A DNA stretch of 18,198 nt, taken from positions 1-18,198 of the forward strand of contig MGXW01000093.1 in NCBI GenBank assembly GCA_001801495.1, given 5' to 3'. Positions 8,151 through 15,788 of the stretch are shown piece by piece. The DNA is from Gammaproteobacteria bacterium RIFCSPHIGHO2_12_FULL_37_34. GTDB lineage: Bacteria; Pseudomonadota; Gammaproteobacteria; DSM-16500. The notes below the pieces were generated by a model. That model saw only the letters and a list, made by a program, of their open reading frames with translations. It did no database searches and had not been told where the DNA came from. Positions within the stretch are counted from its first letter, which is position 1; every line of letters begins with the position of its first letter. Made by a program: the position numbers and the translations under genes.

Positions 8151-9476
8151 TTACAAATTTTTAACTATCTCCATAAACACTTCTCCTCTATGTTCAAAAT
8201 GCTTAAACATATCAAAGCTAGCGCAAGCAGGTGACAGTAAAACACTATCGTGTGATTGTGCCTGTTTGTTCGCTTGCCATACCGCATCTTCCATCGATTG
8301 AGCAAATGATACAGGCACCCGTTTACCAATGACTTGTGCAAGTTCGTTTGCTGCTTCACCAAGCAACACAACATGTCGCACATATTTCAAAATGACATTT
8401 ATAAGCGGACTAAAATCAGCTTTTTTACCTACACCACCAGCAATCAATATCAATCGCCCTGATATGTCACTACCTAATCCATGAATAGCAGCTAATGTTG
8501 CGCCCACATTTGTTCCTTTAGAATCGTTATACCAAGCCACGCCATTTAACTCACGAACAAATTGACATCGATGCGGTAGCCCAGGAAAATCACGTAAGAC
8601 AGCTAACATAGGTTCAAAAGGCAAACCAAATCCATAACCAATTGCTAATGCTGCTAATGCATTTATTTGATAATGTTTTCCTTTGACAGGTAATTCAGCA
8701 GTAGCAAGCAATCGATGATTTTCATAAGCTAAATATGTCATACCATTTGCAACAAGCAAACCAAATTGATTATTCATCGGGGGTCGCATGGTAAAATAAA
8801 ATTTACGAACATGGTTATGTTCTGTTAACACATCATCATAATTGCACACCGCAACCTGACAATGCTGATAAACACGGTGTTTTGCTTGCTGATAGGCTGT
8901 GAAATCTGCATAGCGATCCATATGATCAGGCGTAATATTTAATACGGTTGCTACCATAGGCTTCAACGAATAGGTTGTTTCCAATTGAAAACTGGAAAGT
9001 TCAAGTACATACAAATTAGTTTTCGTATCAAGAGACAACAAATCTAATGCTGGTAATCCTAAATTGCCTCCTACTTGCGAATGATATCCTGCGGCTTTTG
9101 CCATTTTTCCAACTAAAGTCGTGACCGTGCTCTTTGCGTTCGTGCCGGTAATAGCAATAACAGGTGCACACACCGCTTGAGAAAATAATTCAATATCACC
9201 AATAATAGGAACACCACGTTTGATTTGCGCTACCAGCATGGGATCTTGTAAAGAAACACCTGGACTCAAAACAATACAAGCAGCCTGGTTTAGTAAGGAT
9301 GCATCTAAACCACCAAGTGCCAACCTAACTTCTGGACAACTCTCTTGAAGTGCTGCAAGTTGCGGAGGATGGATTCGCGTATCTGTTATTGCAATAGGAA
9401 TGTGTTGTTGTGCAAGAAAGTGTGCGCATGATAAACCGGTTGCCCCTAGACCAACAATCACATGTAAATCAGACAT
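8151..9476 (-). CDS. murD: UDP-N-acetylmuramoylalanine--D-glutamate ligase MurD
   Basis: Cytoplasmic ATP-dependent ligase that adds D-glutamate to UDP-MurNAc-L-Ala. The 441 residues match E. coli MurD (438). Visible are the N-terminal UDP-binding loop GLGATGLS (9-16), the P-loop AITGTNAKSTVTT (108-120), NITPDHMDRY (180-189), the lysine in QQAKHR (Lys199, the carbamylation position by alignment), HRCQFV followed by YNDSKGTN, and LLSPACASFDMFKHF near the end. The P-loop has Ala where E. coli has Gly (GTNAKS rather than GSNGKS); I recall the same form in pseudomonads, so it is not a defect. It lies 8 bp after mraY and is the last gene before the 228-bp break in the cluster. Confidence 0.98.
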   Translation of the reverse strand: MSDLHVIVGLGATGLSCAHFLAQQHIPIAITDTRIHPPQLAALQESCPEVRLALGGLDASLLNQAACIVLSPGVSLQDPMLVAQIKRGVPIIGDIELFSQAVCAPVIAITGTNAKSTVTTLVGKMAKAAGYHSQVGGNLGLPALDLLSLDTKTNLYVLELSSFQLETTYSLKPMVATVLNITPDHMDRYADFTAYQQAKHRVYQHCQVAVCNYDDVLTEHNHVRKFYFTMRPPMNNQFGLLVANGMTYLAYENHRLLATAELPVKGKHYQINALAALAIGYGFGLPFEPMLAVLRDFPGLPHRCQFVRELNGVAWYNDSKGTNVGATLAAIHGLGSDISGRLILIAGGVGKKADFSPLINVILKYVRHVVLLGEAANELAQVIGKRVPVSFAQSMEDAVWQANKQAQSHDSVLLSPACASFDMFKHFEHRGEVFMEIVKNL

Positions 9477-9484
9477 GTCTATAG

Positions 9485-10567
9485 CTACCGTAATTTAAGT
9501 GTTGCTAGCGCACATAAAACCAAAACAAACGTAATAATCCAAAACCGCACAATGACACGGGGCTCAGGCCAACCTTTTAGCTCAAAATGATGATGAATCG
9601 GTGCCATTTTAAAAATACGTTTGCCAGTAAGCTTAAACGACGCTACCTGTAAAATAACGGATATTGTTTCTAAGACAAAGATACCACTCATAAAAAAGAA
9701 TACAATTTCTTGACGTACAATGACTGCAATCGTGCCTAATGCCGCTCCTAATGCAAGCGCACCTACATCTCCCATAAAAACTTGAGCAGGATAGGTATTA
9801 AACCACAAAAATCCCAAACCTGCTCCTGCTAAAGCTCCGCAAAATACTACTAATTCCCCCACGCCAGGTACGTAGGGAATAACAAGATAACTAGCATGAT
9901 GGAAGTTACCAGTGGCATAAGCAAATACACCTAAAGCAGCGCTAATCATCACAGCAGGCATGATTGCCAAACCATCTAAACCATCGGTGAGATTTACTGC
10001 ATTGCTCGAGCCAACAATCACAAAATAGGTTAACAAAATATAAAATACGCCCAAATTTAAAGAAAGATTTTTAAAAAAAGGAAAAATCAATTGGGTTTCA
10101 GACCATAATGTCGCAGAAAAATAAAGGTAACAAGCTGCAATTAACCCAATGAGTGATTGTAATAAATATTTTCGTCTCGCCGATAATCCCCGACTATGTT
10201 TTAAAATAAGCTTACGATAATCGTCCCAATAACCAATGGCACCAAATCCTAGCGTAACAAATAATACAACCCAAACATATTGATTACGTAAATCACTCCA
10301 CAATAACGTACTGGCTAAAATAGAAATGAGAATAAGCATACCACCCATCGTTGGTGTACCTGCCTTGCTTAAATGCGACTGAGGGCCATCATTGCGAACG
10401 ACTTGCTTGATGCGATATAAACTTAATTTACGAATAATCATAGGGCCTAAGGTGAGTGATAAGATAAGTGCGGTTAATGTACCCAAAATAGCGCGTAGAG
10501 TTAAATATTGAAAAACATGAAAAACACGAAAATAATTCGCCAACCACTCACTTAGCCACAGCAGCAT
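9485..10567 (-). CDS. mraY: Phospho-MurNAc-pentapeptide-transferase MraY
   Basis: Polytopic inner-membrane enzyme that transfers phospho-MurNAc-pentapeptide from UDP to undecaprenyl phosphate, forming lipid I. It has exactly the E. coli length (360) and aligns end to end from MLLWLSEWL to ATLKLR. The magnesium-binding Asp pair is in YWDDYRK (115-116). NAVNLTDGLDGLA and FMGDVGALALG carry further active-site residues, and the cytoplasmic MAPIHHHFELKGW loop holds the conserved histidines. About ten membrane segments are visible. The ATG lies inside the 3' end of murE (20-bp overlap). In E. coli murF stands between these two genes; here it is absent. Confidence 0.99.
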   Translation of the reverse strand: MLLWLSEWLANYFRVFHVFQYLTLRAILGTLTALILSLTLGPMIIRKLSLYRIKQVVRNDGPQSHLSKAGTPTMGGMLILISILASTLLWSDLRNQYVWVVLFVTLGFGAIGYWDDYRKLILKHSRGLSARRKYLLQSLIGLIAACYLYFSATLWSETQLIFPFFKNLSLNLGVFYILLTYFVIVGSSNAVNLTDGLDGLAIMPAVMISAALGVFAYATGNFHHASYLVIPYVPGVGELVVFCGALAGAGLGFLWFNTYPAQVFMGDVGALALGAALGTIAVIVRQEIVFFFMSGIFVLETISVILQVASFKLTGKRIFKMAPIHHHFELKGWPEPRVIVRFWIITFVLVLCALATLKLR

Positions 10568-12050
10568 GCAACATCTCCAAACACTCTTGTACTTTTGTCA
10601 CATCATCAAATGGAATGTTCTCATCCCCTATTTGCTGATAATGTTCAGCACCTTTGCCCGCAATTAATACGCAATCACCAGCTTTAGCATATTGTATACT
10701 GTTTCGAATAGCTTGAGAACGATCTAATTCCATATGAACTTGGTCTTTCGCAATAAATCCCTGCATGATTTGCTCAGCAATTGCTTCTGGTTGCTCATGG
10801 CGTGGATTATCATTAGTCACCCATATTTGATCTGCTAATTGTTCAGCAATACGAGCCATTAAAGAACGCTTAGCTTTATCTCTCCCTCCACCACAACCAA
10901 ATACGCAAATTAATTTTCCTTTGGTGTGATCACGCAATGCTTGTAATACTTTTTCTAACGCATCCGGAGTATGAGCATAATCCACGATGACCAATGGCTT
11001 GTTGCCCCCCCCCAATGCTTGCATCCGTCCAGAAACAGGTTTTAATTGTGATAATTGCCAAATAGCATCTTGAAAAGATACTCCTATTACACATAAAGCT
11101 GTAAAAACAGCTACCGCATTACTTAAATTAAACTGGCCAATGAGTGGTAACAATACCTCCCCTTCCCCCCAAGGACTATCGATATAAGCCTTGATCCCGT
11201 GTGATAATAATTGAATCGAGTGGGTAAACACACAAGGGATAGGTAGCACTCTCGATATTGGCTTTCTAATGCTATATGAAAATATAGATTTATGTTGCGC
11301 AAGTTCATGGATCCAATTCTCACCATATGCATCATCTGCATTAATAATCGCTTGTTTTACAGTAGCCCCTGCTAAAAAACGTTGTTTTACTGCTGCATAA
11401 GTTGCCATATTCCCATGATAATCTAAATGATCTTGAGTAAGATTAGTAAAAAGGCCGATCTCAAATGGAATACCATTCATTCTACCTTGATCAATGCCAT
11501 GGGAGGATACTTCCATGGCAACTGCTTTAGCACCTTGATTGACAAAATGACGTAAATAAGCTTGTAACGTAATTGCATCAGGTGTGGTCAACCCGGTTTC
11601 TTGTAATTGACCATAAAAACCGCTGCCTAATGTCCCAATCATTCCGCAAGGAATAGATAATGCTTGTAATGATTGCGCCAAAAAGTGGGAACAGGAGGTT
11701 TTCCCATTTGTCCCTGTCACACCAATGATACGTAATTGTTTTGCAGGAAAATTGTAAAATTGCGCAGCGAGTTTGCCTACCTGCTGAGGCAATTGATAAA
11801 ATGGAATGATTGGTACGCTTTCTTGCCAAGTAATCGGCTCATGCTGTCTTTCTGATTCTTTTAAAATCGCAACCGCTCCTTTTGCAATGGCATCAGCAAT
11901 ATATTCTCTACCATCGCGCTCGGTTCCTTTGATTGCTAAAAATAAATCATGCGGTAAAATTTGACGACTATCTAATACTAAACGAGCAATATCGCAGTGA
12001 ATATCGCTTGGTAGTAGAAAATCATGTCCAAGTAATCTTGAAAGCTGCAT
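10548..12050 (-). CDS. murE: UDP-MurNAc-L-Ala-D-Glu--meso-diaminopimelate ligase MurE
   Basis: Cytoplasmic ATP-dependent ligase that adds the third residue of the stem peptide. The 500 residues match E. coli MurE (495). The P-loop GVTGTNGKTS is at 110-119, the TTPDA substrate segment at 155-159, NLTQDHLDYHG at 203-213, and the lysine of AAVKQRF (Lys222) is the carbamylation position by alignment. The motif DNPR (414-417) indicates meso-diaminopimelate rather than lysine specificity. Gly347-349, in the linker before KPLVIVDYAHTPDA, is encoded by a run of nine G, a slippage-prone site in an otherwise intact frame. No Shine-Dalgarno is visible at the ATG, but a perfect TATAAT lies 8 nt upstream. 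The gene starts 46 bp after ftsI and overlaps mraY by 20 bp. Confidence 0.98.
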   Translation of the reverse strand: MQLSRLLGHDFLLPSDIHCDIARLVLDSRQILPHDLFLAIKGTERDGREYIADAIAKGAVAILKESERQHEPITWQESVPIIPFYQLPQQVGKLAAQFYNFPAKQLRIIGVTGTNGKTSCSHFLAQSLQALSIPCGMIGTLGSGFYGQLQETGLTTPDAITLQAYLRHFVNQGAKAVAMEVSSHGIDQGRMNGIPFEIGLFTNLTQDHLDYHGNMATYAAVKQRFLAGATVKQAIINADDAYGENWIHELAQHKSIFSYSIRKPISRVLPIPCVFTHSIQLLSHGIKAYIDSPWGEGEVLLPLIGQFNLSNAVAVFTALCVIGVSFQDAIWQLSQLKPVSGRMQALGGGNKPLVIVDYAHTPDALEKVLQALRDHTKGKLICVFGCGGGRDKAKRSLMARIAEQLADQIWVTNDNPRHEQPEAIAEQIMQGFIAKDQVHMELDRSQAIRNSIQYAKAGDCVLIAGKGAEHYQQIGDENIPFDDVTKVQECLEMLHAAVAK

Positions 12051-12058
12051 GGGTTGTC

Positions 12059-12088
12059 ATTATACCGAGAATGTTCGATTTTCTACAA
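12059..12088 (-). promoter_or_regulatory. Candidate internal promoter at murE, giving a near-leaderless mRNA
   Basis: Minus strand: TTGTAG (12088-12083), 18-bp spacer, consensus TATAAT (12064-12059), then GACAACCC and the murE ATG at 12050. The predicted transcription start (about 12052-12050) falls on or next to the start codon. murE has no visible Shine-Dalgarno, which fits leaderless initiation. The -35 is weak (TTG only), so the call rests on the perfect -10. Confidence 0.4.
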
Positions 12089-12096
12089 ACCAATTC

Positions 12097-13761
12097 CTAA
12101 GCATCCGGCGGAATATCCAACATTCTAAGCGATCCCTCCATCACTTTTTCAAATATAGGCCCAGCTACTAGGCCGCCATGATAATGTTTGCCTTGCGGAT
12201 CGTGAATGATAACAGCAACGACTAACCGTGGATGACTCACTGGCGCAATACCAACAAATGATGATGTGTAACGATGCTTCTGATATCCTGTTTCACCTAC
12301 AATTTTAGCTGTGCCGGTTTTACCTGCTACCCGATATCCTGGCACATGTGCTAGCTCGCCCGTACCACCTTTCGTAACAACCGATTCAAGCAAGAGAAGT
12401 ATTTGTTTAGCAATATTTTTATCCATCACTTGCTCGCCCATTTTAGGATCAGTCACACGTAATAAAGAAATAGGTGTTTTTACTCCTTCATTTGCTAACA
12501 CTGCATAAGCACGTGCCAATTGCAAAGCCGTGACAGACATACCATAACCCCAAGAAAGTGTAGCCAACGTAAATGCACTCCAAGGTTGATGTTTAACCAG
12601 CAAACCACTTTGTTCGCCTGGAAATTCTATCCCGGTAATTTCACCAAAACCAACCCGATGCAATACATGCCATAATTGATCTGGTGGCAAACTCAAAATC
12701 ATTTTAGTCACACCAACATTACTCGATTTTTGTAAGATCTGCGTCACCGTTAATGGGCCATTATTATGTTCATCCATCACCACATTACGCCCTACACGCA
12801 TCCATCCAGGATAGGTATCAATTAACGTATCGGGGTGAAAATGTCCACTATCGAGTGCACTCGCTACACTAAAAGCCTTAATCGTTGAACCAGGTTCAAA
12901 AAGATCTGTCACTGCGCGATTTCGATAATTATTTTTATTATATTGAGCACGATGATTAGGATCGAAAGAAGGTTGATTCACCATTGCTAAAATCTCACCC
13001 GTTTTAACATCCAAAATAATGGCAGAACCTGAACTAGCCTGATTTTCTATCACTCCTTTTAATAATTCACGATAGGCCAGATATTGCAATTGTCTATCAA
13101 TGCTCAATATCAAATGATGGCCGGGTTTTTGCTCACGAACGGTTTGTAATTCAGAAATAGTGCGCCCTATCCTATCCTTGATCACCCATTTTTTTCCTGA
13201 TTCACCACTTAACCAAGTATTATAAGCAAGTTCTACGCCTTCCTGTCCTTGATCATCTACATTCGTAAATCCTATCACTTGTGCGGCCATTTCTCCTTCT
13301 GGATAATAGCGCCGGTAATCCTGTTGTAAATATATTCCAGGAATACGCAAAACCTTTATTTGATTAGCAACATCAGAGGCAAGAGAGCGTTTGATATAAA
13401 CAAACTCCCGTTGTTTCTTTTTCTTCTGCTGATATAACGATAAAATAAATGTCGATGGTACACTTAATTTATTTTGTAAACTAAGCAAATTTTCTTTTGT
13501 AGGAATAAATTCCTGCGGATTCATCCAAACAGAATAAACCGTCGTACTCACCGCCAAAGGAACGCCATGGCGATCAACAATGATACCTCGAAAAGCTGGG
13601 GTTTTAACAAACCGTAATACCCGTTGATCTCCTTGTTGCTTTAGAAAGTACCGATTAAGAATAGCAAGATCAAAAACACGCCACGTTAAACCGACAATAG
13701 CAATGATAATGAGTGATAAAACGAGATAAAATCGCCATGGAATAAATACAATGGAATTCAC
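12097..13761 (-). CDS. ftsI: Septal peptidoglycan transpeptidase FtsI (PBP3)
   Basis: Inner-membrane class B penicillin-binding protein that cross-links septal peptidoglycan with FtsW as its polymerase partner. Order: a short cytoplasmic tail, membrane anchor at about 11-33, pedestal/dimerisation domain (FRGIIVDRHG at 57-66), then the transpeptidase domain. All three active-site motifs are present: SxxK as Ser292-Thr-Ile-Lys295, SxN as Ser346-Ser-Asn348, and KTGT at 481-484. A lysine-rich insert QQKKKKQRE is at 111-119. The protein has 554 residues, against 588 in E. coli. It stops at LDIPPDA, about where the E. coli protein continues into its processed C-terminal tail, so that extension is missing. 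It overlaps ftsL by 4 bp. Confidence 0.98.
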   Translation of the reverse strand: MNSIVFIPWRFYLVLSLIIIAIVGLTWRVFDLAILNRYFLKQQGDQRVLRFVKTPAFRGIIVDRHGVPLAVSTTVYSVWMNPQEFIPTKENLLSLQNKLSVPSTFILSLYQQKKKKQREFVYIKRSLASDVANQIKVLRIPGIYLQQDYRRYYPEGEMAAQVIGFTNVDDQGQEGVELAYNTWLSGESGKKWVIKDRIGRTISELQTVREQKPGHHLILSIDRQLQYLAYRELLKGVIENQASSGSAIILDVKTGEILAMVNQPSFDPNHRAQYNKNNYRNRAVTDLFEPGSTIKAFSVASALDSGHFHPDTLIDTYPGWMRVGRNVVMDEHNNGPLTVTQILQKSSNVGVTKMILSLPPDQLWHVLHRVGFGEITGIEFPGEQSGLLVKHQPWSAFTLATLSWGYGMSVTALQLARAYAVLANEGVKTPISLLRVTDPKMGEQVMDKNIAKQILLLLESVVTKGGTGELAHVPGYRVAGKTGTAKIVGETGYQKHRYTSSFVGIAPVSHPRLVVAVIIHDPQGKHYHGGLVAGPIFEKVMEGSLRMLDIPPDA

Positions 13762-14093
13762 TCGCGAACAATCACAACCGATTGATGATCAGGAATAACC
13801 ATTCCTAATTGTTGCTCAGCCGCTTGTTGGATTTTATCCTGCACCATCCACGTACTACGTTCTAATAAAAGTTGTCCTTGTTGAATTTGTAATTGCGTTT
13901 GTTCAGCGACACCGTGCTGATACATGGCGTGTAATACGCGTGTGGTATGAGTCACATAGATCATACCTAAAGCTGAAAATAAAACTGCAAACACCAAACA
14001 AAATAGGATGATTTGCTTTCGATTGAGTAAATGAGTCCATACCAGATAACGAGTTAAGGTTCGTTGATGAACTAAGCGTGCTGCCGCGTTCAT
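13758..14093 (-). CDS. ftsL: Cell division protein FtsL
   Basis: Small bitopic divisome protein that forms the FtsQLB complex and activates FtsWI. The 111 residues (E. coli 121) show a basic cytoplasmic N-terminus, one membrane segment at about 28-47, and a periplasmic glutamine- and leucine-rich coiled coil (about 52-95) ending in LGMVIPDHQSVVIV, the usual FtsL C-terminal pattern. Sequence conservation in this family is low, so the call relies on topology and on the invariant position between rsmH and ftsI. It overlaps both neighbours by 4 bp. Confidence 0.93.
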   Translation of the reverse strand: MNAAARLVHQRTLTRYLVWTHLLNRKQIILFCLVFAVLFSALGMIYVTHTTRVLHAMYQHGVAEQTQLQIQQGQLLLERSTWMVQDKIQQAAEQQLGMVIPDHQSVVIVRE

Positions 14094-15046
14094 GATAGTT
14101 TCTCCGCTATTCTTAAAATCGCGCTACGTGCTCTTGGGTTAGTGGTGATTTCTTGCAAACTGGGTTGAATGGGTTTACCTATCGCTTTCATTCTTTGATG
14201 AAATGCCATTTGTTTAATAGGTAAACCCCGAGGTAAATCCTGATTTTTTTCATGCTGCCTAATAAATTGTTTTACCATTCTATCTTCCAAAGAATGAAAA
14301 CTAATAACAGATAAACGCCCGCCAATTTTTAAAACAGCAAGCGCTTGATGAAGTGCATCTTGTAGTTCAATTAATTCTTGATTGATAAAAATTCGTATCG
14401 CTTGAAAACTGCGCGTCGCCGGATGTTTATCTCTTGATTGTCTCGATAAAGGGATAGCTCGCTTAATAATGTCAGCTAATTCCGAAGTTGTTTGGATAGG
14501 CGATTGCTTACGAGCACATACAATGGCACGAGCAATACGTCGTGAAAATCGTTCTTCTCCATATTGCCAAAGAATGGTAGCTAATTCTTCTTCTTCAATA
14601 TCAGCAAGCCATTGTCTTGCTGTTAACCCGCAACTAGTATCCATGCGCATATCCAATATTCCACTACGAGTAAAACTAAAACCACGTTCTGGGCAATCTA
14701 ATTGAGGAGACGATACTCCTAAATCAAATAAAATGCCGTGAATATTGTCAGAAATATGCTTTTCATTCAAGGATTTTTTTAAGTGTGAAAATGAACGATG
14801 AAAAATAGTAAATCGTTCATCATGAATATGTTGTCGTGCATAATCAATGGCTGCTTGGTCTTTATCGAAAGCTATTAATCTCCCTTTGTTACTCAGTTTA
14901 TTTAAGATAGCCTCTGCATGACTACCACGTCCAAATGTCGCATCAATATAAATACCATCCGGAGAAATAACAAGACTCTCAACCGCTTCGTTTAAAAGTA
15001 CAGGAATATGTTGGTGAAAACTATCTTCCATACGGCAAGCTGCCAT
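14090..15046 (-). CDS. rsmH: 16S rRNA (cytosine(1402)-N(4))-methyltransferase RsmH (MraW)
   Basis: SAM-dependent methyltransferase that methylates N4 of C1402 in 16S rRNA, near the ribosomal P site. The length of 318 matches E. coli (313). Seen in order: HIPVLLNEAV (13-22), SAM-binding IDATFGRGSHAEAIL (34-48), AFDKDQAAI (59-67), LFDLGVSSPQLD, GFSFTRSGILDMRMD, and the C-terminal GGRLSVISFHSLEDRMVKQF. The start is uncertain: the ATG at 15046 gives MAACRMEDSF, while the ATG at 15031 (MEDSFHQHIPVLL) aligns better with the E. coli N-terminus. Neither has a good Shine-Dalgarno; a GGAG lies about 16 nt before the first. It overlaps ftsL by 4 bp. Confidence 0.97.
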   Translation of the reverse strand: MAACRMEDSFHQHIPVLLNEAVESLVISPDGIYIDATFGRGSHAEAILNKLSNKGRLIAFDKDQAAIDYARQHIHDERFTIFHRSFSHLKKSLNEKHISDNIHGILFDLGVSSPQLDCPERGFSFTRSGILDMRMDTSCGLTARQWLADIEEEELATILWQYGEERFSRRIARAIVCARKQSPIQTTSELADIIKRAIPLSRQSRDKHPATRSFQAIRIFINQELIELQDALHQALAVLKIGGRLSVISFHSLEDRMVKQFIRQHEKNQDLPRGLPIKQMAFHQRMKAIGKPIQPSLQEITTNPRARSAILRIAEKLS

Positions 15047-15069
15047 GTTGGTATCAATACTCCATCAAG

Positions 15070-15531
15070 TTATAACGAAATAGATTTCACCTCATCTGGT
15101 AGTGCAGAATCAGTTGAATTAGATTCTTCTTCTAGCCAACAAATGCGACATTTCTCCCAATGAGCCTCATCCCATAACTCGAATTTCTTTCCTTGCCCCA
15201 CTAAAACTGCACGTTTATTCAAACCCGCATATTCACGCAGTAAAGGCGGAAGCAACACTCGTCCTTGATTATCCATTTCTACATCCGCTGCATGTCCAAT
15301 CAGTAAGCGTTGAATTCGCCTAGCAGCAGGATTGAAACTTGGTAAAACAGCCAACTTCCTTTCAATTTCCTCCCACTCTGGTAATGGATATAGCAATAAA
15401 CAGCGTTCTTCTGTATCAATTGTTAAAATAATTATGCTCTTACTATCCAACTGTAGACGCTCGCGGTACCGAGTCGGCATTACCATTCTGCCCTTTGCAT
15501 CGATGTTGATCCCATTAATACCGCGAAACAT
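15070..15531 (-). CDS. mraZ: Transcriptional regulator MraZ
   Basis: DNA-binding protein of the SpoVT/AbrB fold that forms ring oligomers and represses its own dcw promoter in E. coli. The 153 residues match the family (E. coli 152). Both half-domains carry the DxxGR signature: DAKGRMVMP (11-19) and DNQGRVLLP (87-95). A serine- and acid-rich tail follows LEEES. A purine-rich AAGGGGG about 8 nt upstream serves as ribosome binding site. It is the first gene of the cluster, 23 bp before rsmH. Upstream are a -10 box and five GTGGN-type repeats at 10-bp intervals (15612-15656), which suggests classic autoregulation. Confidence 0.98.
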   Translation of the reverse strand: MFRGINGINIDAKGRMVMPTRYRERLQLDSKSIIILTIDTEERCLLLYPLPEWEEIERKLAVLPSFNPAARRIQRLLIGHAADVEMDNQGRVLLPPLLREYAGLNKRAVLVGQGKKFELWDEAHWEKCRICWLEEESNSTDSALPDEVKSISL

Positions 15532-15552
15532 CGCTTAGCCCCCTTGAGAAAG

Positions 15553-15598
15553 CCCACAGGCGAGTTCCCCCTACTGAAGCAGCCAAGAATCCTGTGGG
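15553..15598 (-). other. Inverted repeat in the mraZ 5' leader
   Basis: CCCACAGG (15598-15591 on the minus strand) and CCTGTGGG (15560-15553) are perfect 8-bp complements separated by 30 nt. With the predicted transcription start near 15599, the first arm would form the very 5' end of the mRNA. The second arm ends about 22 nt before the mraZ ATG, just ahead of the Shine-Dalgarno. It may be an mRNA-stabilising or regulatory leader structure. Seen as sequence only. Confidence 0.45.
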
Positions 15599-15604
15599 TA
15601 AGAG

Positions 15605-15612
15605 ATAATATA
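15605..15612 (-). promoter_or_regulatory. Candidate -10 of the mraZ (dcw) promoter
   Basis: The minus-strand sequence TATATTAT offers two overlapping -10 choices, TATATT (15612-15607) and TATTAT (15610-15605), with a predicted start near A15599. No good -35 is present at 16-18 bp. The region where it would be is occupied by the GTGGN repeats. Confidence 0.5.
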
Positions 15613-15656
15613 CCACAATTCTCCACAATAATACACTTTGTGCCACTAAATTCCAC
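15612..15656 (-). promoter_or_regulatory. mraZ box: Putative MraZ operator: five repeats at 10-bp period
   Basis: On the minus strand GTGGA (15656), GTGGC (15646), GTGTA (15636), GTGGA (15626) and GTGGT (15616) occur at exactly 10-bp intervals, each separated by 5 nt. The third unit is degenerate. Tandem G-rich pentamers with 5-nt spacers are the known MraZ recognition pattern (TGGGN repeats in E. coli). The array covers the -35 region and touches the -10 of the mraZ promoter, a position suited to repression. Confidence 0.7.
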
Positions 15657-15731
15657 AAATATTGTTATTTTTGCTGGGGTTAACGTGAGTATCGTCTAAG
15701 CCAAGAGCAAGCTATTGATTTTTTTGTTGAT

Positions 15732-15756
15732 AAAAAGCGGACAGGATGTCCGCTTT
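15732..15756 (-). terminator. Rho-independent terminator downstream of rnpB (strong, distal)
   Basis: Minus strand: AAAGCGGACA, loop TCC, TGTCCGCTTT, then two more T (five T in a row). This is a perfect 10-bp stem with a GC-rich core. It lies inside the centre of the 159-bp element, about 105 nt past the rnpB 3' end, and would shield the mraZ promoter from rnpB read-through. Confidence 0.75.
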
Positions 15757-15757
15757 A

Positions 15758-15788
15758 ACAAAAAATCCGAAAGGGATGAGTTTTTTGT
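15758..15788 (-). terminator. Second terminator-like hairpin downstream of rnpB (proximal)
   Basis: Minus strand: ACAAAAAA, CTC bulge, ATCC, loop CTTTC, GGAT, then TTTTTTGT. The 4-bp core is weak, but the A-tract/T-tract pairing extends it. It is met by the rnpB transcript before the stronger hairpin at 15732-15756. Confidence 0.45.

Noticed and set aside
9117..9146. Gly-to-Ala change in the MurD P-loop (GTNAKS)
   Set aside because: The same form is, to my knowledge, normal in some gammaproteobacterial MurD proteins such as those of pseudomonads, so it does not indicate an inactive enzyme.
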